Part shown: piece after piece, positions 60,006 through 64,000 of the stretch
How the letters are laid out: each line of letters starts with the position of its first letter
Position numbering within the stretch: position 1 is the stretch's first letter
From: Lingula anatina
Lineage: Eukaryota > Brachiopoda > Lingulata > Lingulida > Lingulidae
NCBI RefSeq assembly: GCF_001039355.2
Contig: NW_019775525.1
Location: forward strand, 985,325-1,049,324
Direction of reading: 5' to 3'
Length of the DNA stretch: 64,000 bases
Position numbers and translations under genes: made by a program
Notes under the pieces: generated by a model
Databases searched by the model: none
Told to the model about the DNA's origin: nothing
The model's input: only the letters and a program-made list of their open reading frames with translations

Positions 60006-60695
60006 ATGGAGACGCGCGTCAAGTCTGAAGAGGAGAGCAACAAAAGGGGACGAAAGAAAATAGCCACTCCGGTTCAAAAGATACGAAAGAAAATGAGAGA
60101 CAGACAAAGAAGCTCTCAGACTGTGTATGCTGGGAGGGAAGTGGGGCGGTGGAGGACACTTAAAGCTGAGTTAGGTCTCACATACGAGGCAATGGCAAAA
60201 CTACTCCTCGACACGTGAGTATGCGCTTCACAGGTCTCAAGTGTGAATGATTATCATATTAGCCTGTTCACAATAAATGACAATATTTGTGCTCATACAA
60301 AGTTGGCTACGTGTATAAGAGCGTTTTGGGCTTTACGTTTTCTGTTTTTGATCGGTACATGTACCGAAAAGATGGACAGGCGGTTACTAACAAGATACAA
60401 TTGGGAAATACTTTTATGGTTAGCGACGCTATCTGAAAATTATTCCGACGTCCTCACTTTTGAAGTTAGTTTTGGACAGACAGCTGATTTAGAATATACT
60501 ATATAAGACAAGTATGACGAGCTTGATTCCCTGTGTTTACAGAAAGTACATGTAGGTCACCAAATAAAAATGCACCAGCGGGACCAGCACCGTCGTTATT
60601 CGGATATTGATTTATTCTTGGTTTGTTTCAGTTACTTTGCTCAGGCGCCGGCCAGGTTAACGTCCACGCCAAGGTCAATTTCCCAACAGATATAG
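60006..60695 (+). CDS. Small basic protein, N-terminal two exons
   Basis: Exon 60006-60214 (METRVKSEEE...) and exon 60632-60695 join in phase 2 and stop at TAG: 90 residues. The protein is basic (KRGRKK, RKKMRDRQR) and has GRWRTLKAELG-x-LLLDTYF. That RWR...LLLD motif is one I recall at the start of many uncharacterised invertebrate and fish proteins, where it precedes zinc-binding regions. Exon 2 may instead splice further on before the stop, so the C-terminus is uncertain. CpG-rich upstream DNA and an E2F site support a real promoter here. Confidence 0.5.
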
Positions 60696-61246
60696 AAAAT
60701 CTTGTTCTGAGTGAGTGTCTTTTGAATGAGCTTAGATATCTCAACTATAGATCTCTTATCAAACAAATTTACATTTGTATAAGTTTTGCTTTGCATTTGA
60801 GTAGGGCACATATTTTGTTAAGATAATTACAGAATTTCATTTTATTTAAATTTTTCATGCAAAGGATGTTATTTTAACTTAAATTAAATGGATGTAATCC
60901 AAAGCTATATCTATATGCTTTGTTTTTATATCAAGTGCACGCATGTCTGGATTTGAAACAGTTGAGAGCAGTGGATTCAATGTTTTAAATGAGATGTTCC
61001 CATGTTTCTTGAAAATAAAAAAGCATTATCTAAGAGAAAAAGAACATTTAAACAATTGTTATCTTTCTGAAGTTCAAGTTAGAACTAAGTAGATGATTAC
61101 TATATTTATTTGAATCTTACATTGTAGGTTGGAAAGCAGTACAGTAAACAAGCAAAGGCATGGGTGGCCTATCCAATAGGTGGGAAAAACATACCATTAC
61201 ATCCCAACATTACAGTCTCATGCAGTTACATTAAGGCTGACAAGCA
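60696..61246. other. No gene seen
   Basis: Spacer between the plus-strand gene and the end of the minus-strand membrane-protein gene. Confidence 0.4.
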
Positions 61247-62747
61247 TTAGGCCCATGGCAGCATGTGTGCAACAAGGGCCTTAGGAGCCAGGAACATCAG
61301 GCCAAACATTGCACCAATTCCTGCTCCCCCAACAGAGGAACTGATTACAGCCAAAAAGAGCAGGTTCCAGTAGTCTAGAAAACAAAGTTATCATTATGCA
61401 TGGCTTACAATGCCTGATGCAAGAGGCCATATCAAATAAGCTACACAGTTTGTAGTTTTTGTTTGTCATTGAAGATCCCATTTCCATCCATGTGGATCTG
61501 CCCAGACTGGAGACTTAACTAAGTGGAAGCAACTGAACAGATTTATCATTCCTCCTGTTCTTTCCAGTATAATCGTATAGTCACCAGTCATTCTGTATTC
61601 TGTTGAACACGAGGACTTTTTGAAGCAAAAATTCTGACAGTTTGGTATATCCAGATAGACTTTTGTTTTTATGAGGATCGGGCCTTAGAAAACTAGATGC
61701 GTTTTTCAAGGTATCAGGACCCACCCCCTTTTCTGTAATTGATATACTGAAAATTAAAATGCAACACTGAGTGAAAACATGAGTGCCTGCCTTCAAAAAA
61801 ATATCTTCAAAAGGCAGTAGTAAGGTAAATGGGTTTGATGAACTGCCATATTCTGTTTTGCCACTACACTCTGAAGGGGTGGGGTTTTCCTTGATTCTTT
61901 TAAATGGGACATCAGGTTATTTTTTAAGAGAAAATTAAAATTTTGGGGGACCAGAAGTGTTATGATATGTTGGTTATTGGGAAATAAATTATTGATAGTA
62001 CTGTTTAGTTAAAATCAAACTGTTCTCGAACATTTGTGGAAATTTTGACTAACAAGTCTCCTGAACTTCCCAACTGGCATTTTCTATATGCTTGGAATTG
62101 TTAGAAGTGCATTATTCCCCTACTGAGACTTGAATAGAATTGTACATTACACAGAAATATTTTAATGAATTTCATTTTAAAGTTTTGTATCTATTTTTTA
62201 TTTTAATTAATTAATTAATAAATATAGTTATTAATGAGTTCATGAAAATGTTTTTTTTTTCTTCTGTTTGGCTGATGAGACTCCAAAAGCTCCAATTAAC
62301 AATTCCTCATATACTTATGCCATATTGAAAATAGTTTGGAGTTGATTAAAAGCTGTTATATTTACAACCAAAGAAAAGGTGAAAACTGCATGGTTTAATC
62401 TTACCAATCACTCCAAGGGAAATATTGTTCTTATGAATAACCTGAAAACAAAGTATTTGTATCAACAACATAACTACAGCATCAAATAGAAATGTTTATT
62501 TAAAAGTATTGTGGTTCTTACACTGTGTAAACAAGATTACTTCTAATTTATTGCTTCTAATAAAAAATCATTTTTGCTTATTGCTGTTGTTAATTATCTA
62601 ATTTTCTGCCACATATATTGGCTATTCAGACAAGTCTCTAATGCAGCCCTATTAATATAAGTGTTTTATTAAAGTAACATCCATTCAATTATGCTAAATG
62701 GTATGATACTACCATCACAGCATGAAACAAGACGGTGGATTTCCTCT
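61247..62747 (-). CDS. Short membrane protein, three 3' exons
   Basis: Minus-strand exons 62713-62747, 62405-62441 and 61247-61374 join in frame to TAA and give at least 66 residues: ERKSTVLFHAVM, VIHKNNISLGVI, then DYWNLLFLAVISSSVGGAG and a Gly/Met/Phe-rich segment ending HMLPWA. The last exon encodes one or two hydrophobic helices. All donors and acceptors fit and the very short exons keep the frame, which supports the model. The first exon is not found; it could lie beyond the P2X7-C-like ORF or be part of the same transcript. Family not recognised. Confidence 0.5.
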
Positions 62748-62966
62748 CTGTAACAAAAAGTTCATACGAAATACAGTGAAGTCACAGGTTCAAATATGAC
62801 AGACTAAAGTGAAGGAAGTAATAAATAGGTCAACTTCCAAATTTAGAGCATGCTTTTACTCAGTACATAATTATAGCAATCACTATAAATGGAGAGGTCT
62901 ATTTATAAAGCTGAACAATTAGAAAAATAGACTAGTGAAATTTACTCTCTCCATGTAACATAAACA

Positions 62967-63509
62967 TCACAGATTCCACATTGCAAAAAGCTGAATTATT
63001 CTTCTTGGGTCAAATCCACGATATTGGCCAGAAGGCAAGGGATATTTGTCCCTAAGGGCCCAAACACAACATGATGGAATAACCCTTCTGTCCCCTCTTG
63101 TAAGCCTGTCAAACTTCCACATGATATAAGATCTGTCTTTTATCAAATCTGTTTTGAAATAGTTGTTCAGCAAAGCAATAATTTGAAGTACAGAACACAG
63201 CAAAATTACCCTGAGCCTGGAATTTCTTGCCTCTTGCAAGTTTCTGATCCTCTCTTCCTCTTCAATCGACATGGACTGTATATTTCCCCTACCACGTCCA
63301 CGTGATCTTCTCCCTCTGCTGCTTGCACCTGACATGCCTGAACTTCTAGTACTAGGGCCTGCATCTGCTGCACTGGTGCTTGCTGTAGTGTGATCTCTCT
63401 GGCTACTACGACCCCGACTCCACCTCCCTCTCTTTGATTTTGCTGGTCTCCCCTCAGGTCTACTGGGTCTAGAAGGACTGAGATTCTCACTGGTACTGCT
63501 GTATAACAT
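62967..63509 (-). CDS. P2X7 C-terminal-domain-like protein
   Basis: A minus-strand frame of up to 180 residues. The first half is Ser/Arg/Gly-rich with RGRRSRGRGRG; the second half carries YIMWKFDRLTRGDRRVIPS and CCVWALRDKYPLPSGQYRGF. That is the conserved core of the intracellular (ballast) domain of P2X7 receptors, which also occurs in many channel-less invertebrate proteins. No channel part is seen. The start is uncertain: a TATACAG acceptor lies at the first codons, so an upstream exon is likely, and residues 100-125 may be an unspliced intron (a GTAATT donor is present). The Cys pair of the domain is kept. Confidence 0.7.
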   Translation of the reverse strand: MLYSSTSENLSPSRPSRPEGRPAKSKRGRWSRGRSSQRDHTTASTSAADAGPSTRSSGMSGASSRGRRSRGRGRGNIQSMSIEEEERIRNLQEARNSRLRVILLCSVLQIIALLNNYFKTDLIKDRSYIMWKFDRLTRGDRRVIPSCCVWALRDKYPLPSGQYRGFDPRRIIQLFAMWNL

Positions 63510-64000
63510 AAAAAAACTTTGTTTCTTGTCATTTGTTTACATGTATAACAAAGTTGAAGTGACCTTTTCATTTTAAAAAAGAAATAAATACTGGTTGTGC
63601 TCATAATTCGCGCGACAATCTGTATGCGTATACTCCATGTACGTATTAACTCTGTACTCACGCCCCCTGAGAGACAATGGGTTGTTTTGATAAACTACAA
63701 AAGCCTGTGCGGGTAGCAAACAATAGCGACGTGGACTCATACAGGGCCTAAGCGCACAGGGGGAGGAGCACATATGTAAATTATTGTACGGGCGACCCTT
63801 GGAGACGGGAGTTCGTCCTCGCCAAGCGCGACGGGAAGTAAATTGATGCGCGCTATAATCCGACTTAATTAACAGCTTTCAACTTGGCAGTATTGCACCT
63901 TGCTCTAGGCTGAATGTCGACCTGCCGTCTCGTTGTTTTGTTTGCTTCTTACAATCAGGGGGATGGGCCTCTGCTATTTAATACATTTGAAGGATTTTTT
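63510..64000. other. CpG-richer right edge, possible promoter of the minus-strand ORF
   Basis: Higher CpG content around 63600-63850 than the surrounding DNA. A donor-like GTGAGT (minus strand, about 63655) could end a 5' exon joined to the ORF at 63509; the frame does not continue, so that exon would be untranslated. Confidence 0.35.

Overview
This is 64 kb of AT-rich animal nuclear DNA. Genes have short introns with GT/AG boundaries, long untranslated tails and many microsatellites. MITEs, foldback elements and decayed transposons crowd the right half. The gene content (a Castor/CASZ1 orthologue, a CTDNEP1/Dullard orthologue, a P2X7 C-domain-like ORF, DIRS-type and Ginger-type elements) and the repeat style suggest a highly heterozygous marine invertebrate, either a deuterostome or a lophotrochozoan. 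I cannot name the species.

Left part (1-27.5 kb), conserved genes. The 3' part of a castor zinc-finger transcription factor gene lies at 3944-10813 (+): ten exons, 1316 residues, 12 para-zinc-finger modules. Its last two exons and 3' UTR appear a second time at 1-3622, about 98% identical. The two copies meet at a poly-T/N junction, which may be a misassembled second haplotype or a recent tandem duplication. A five-finger C2H2 protein follows (17082-19316, +). A complete seven-exon CTDNEP1 phosphatase gene (27390-22452, -) lies tail to tail with it.

Middle part (28-38 kb and an outlier at 57.6-58.2 kb), a lineage-specific gene family. One intact two-exon gene (29316-31131) encodes 388 residues: a short N-terminal exon with an N-myristoylation signal, then three fibronectin-III-like modules. 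Around it are a decayed copy (27974-28515), an exon fragment inside its own intron (29711-29873), a disabled paralogue with a duplicated last module (35513-38070), and an orphan promoter plus first exon (57650-58185). All four upstream regions keep a perfect AP-1 heptamer next to a Rel/NF-kB-like site. This suggests an inducible, rapidly turning-over and possibly immune-related family, and it is the best candidate here for something undescribed.

Right part (38-64 kb), mainly mobile DNA: a five-copy 222-bp TIR family, hAT-type MITEs, a 315-bp tandem array, a Ginger-like DNA transposon with an intron-bearing integrase remnant and hairpin-array ends, a 2.6-kb foldback element with ~435-bp inverted arms, an 87-bp hairpin with a perfect 6-bp target duplication, and a DIRS-type retroelement remnant. 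At the right edge are the start of a small gene with an E2F site at its promoter (+), a short membrane-protein gene (-) and a P2X7-C-domain ORF (-).
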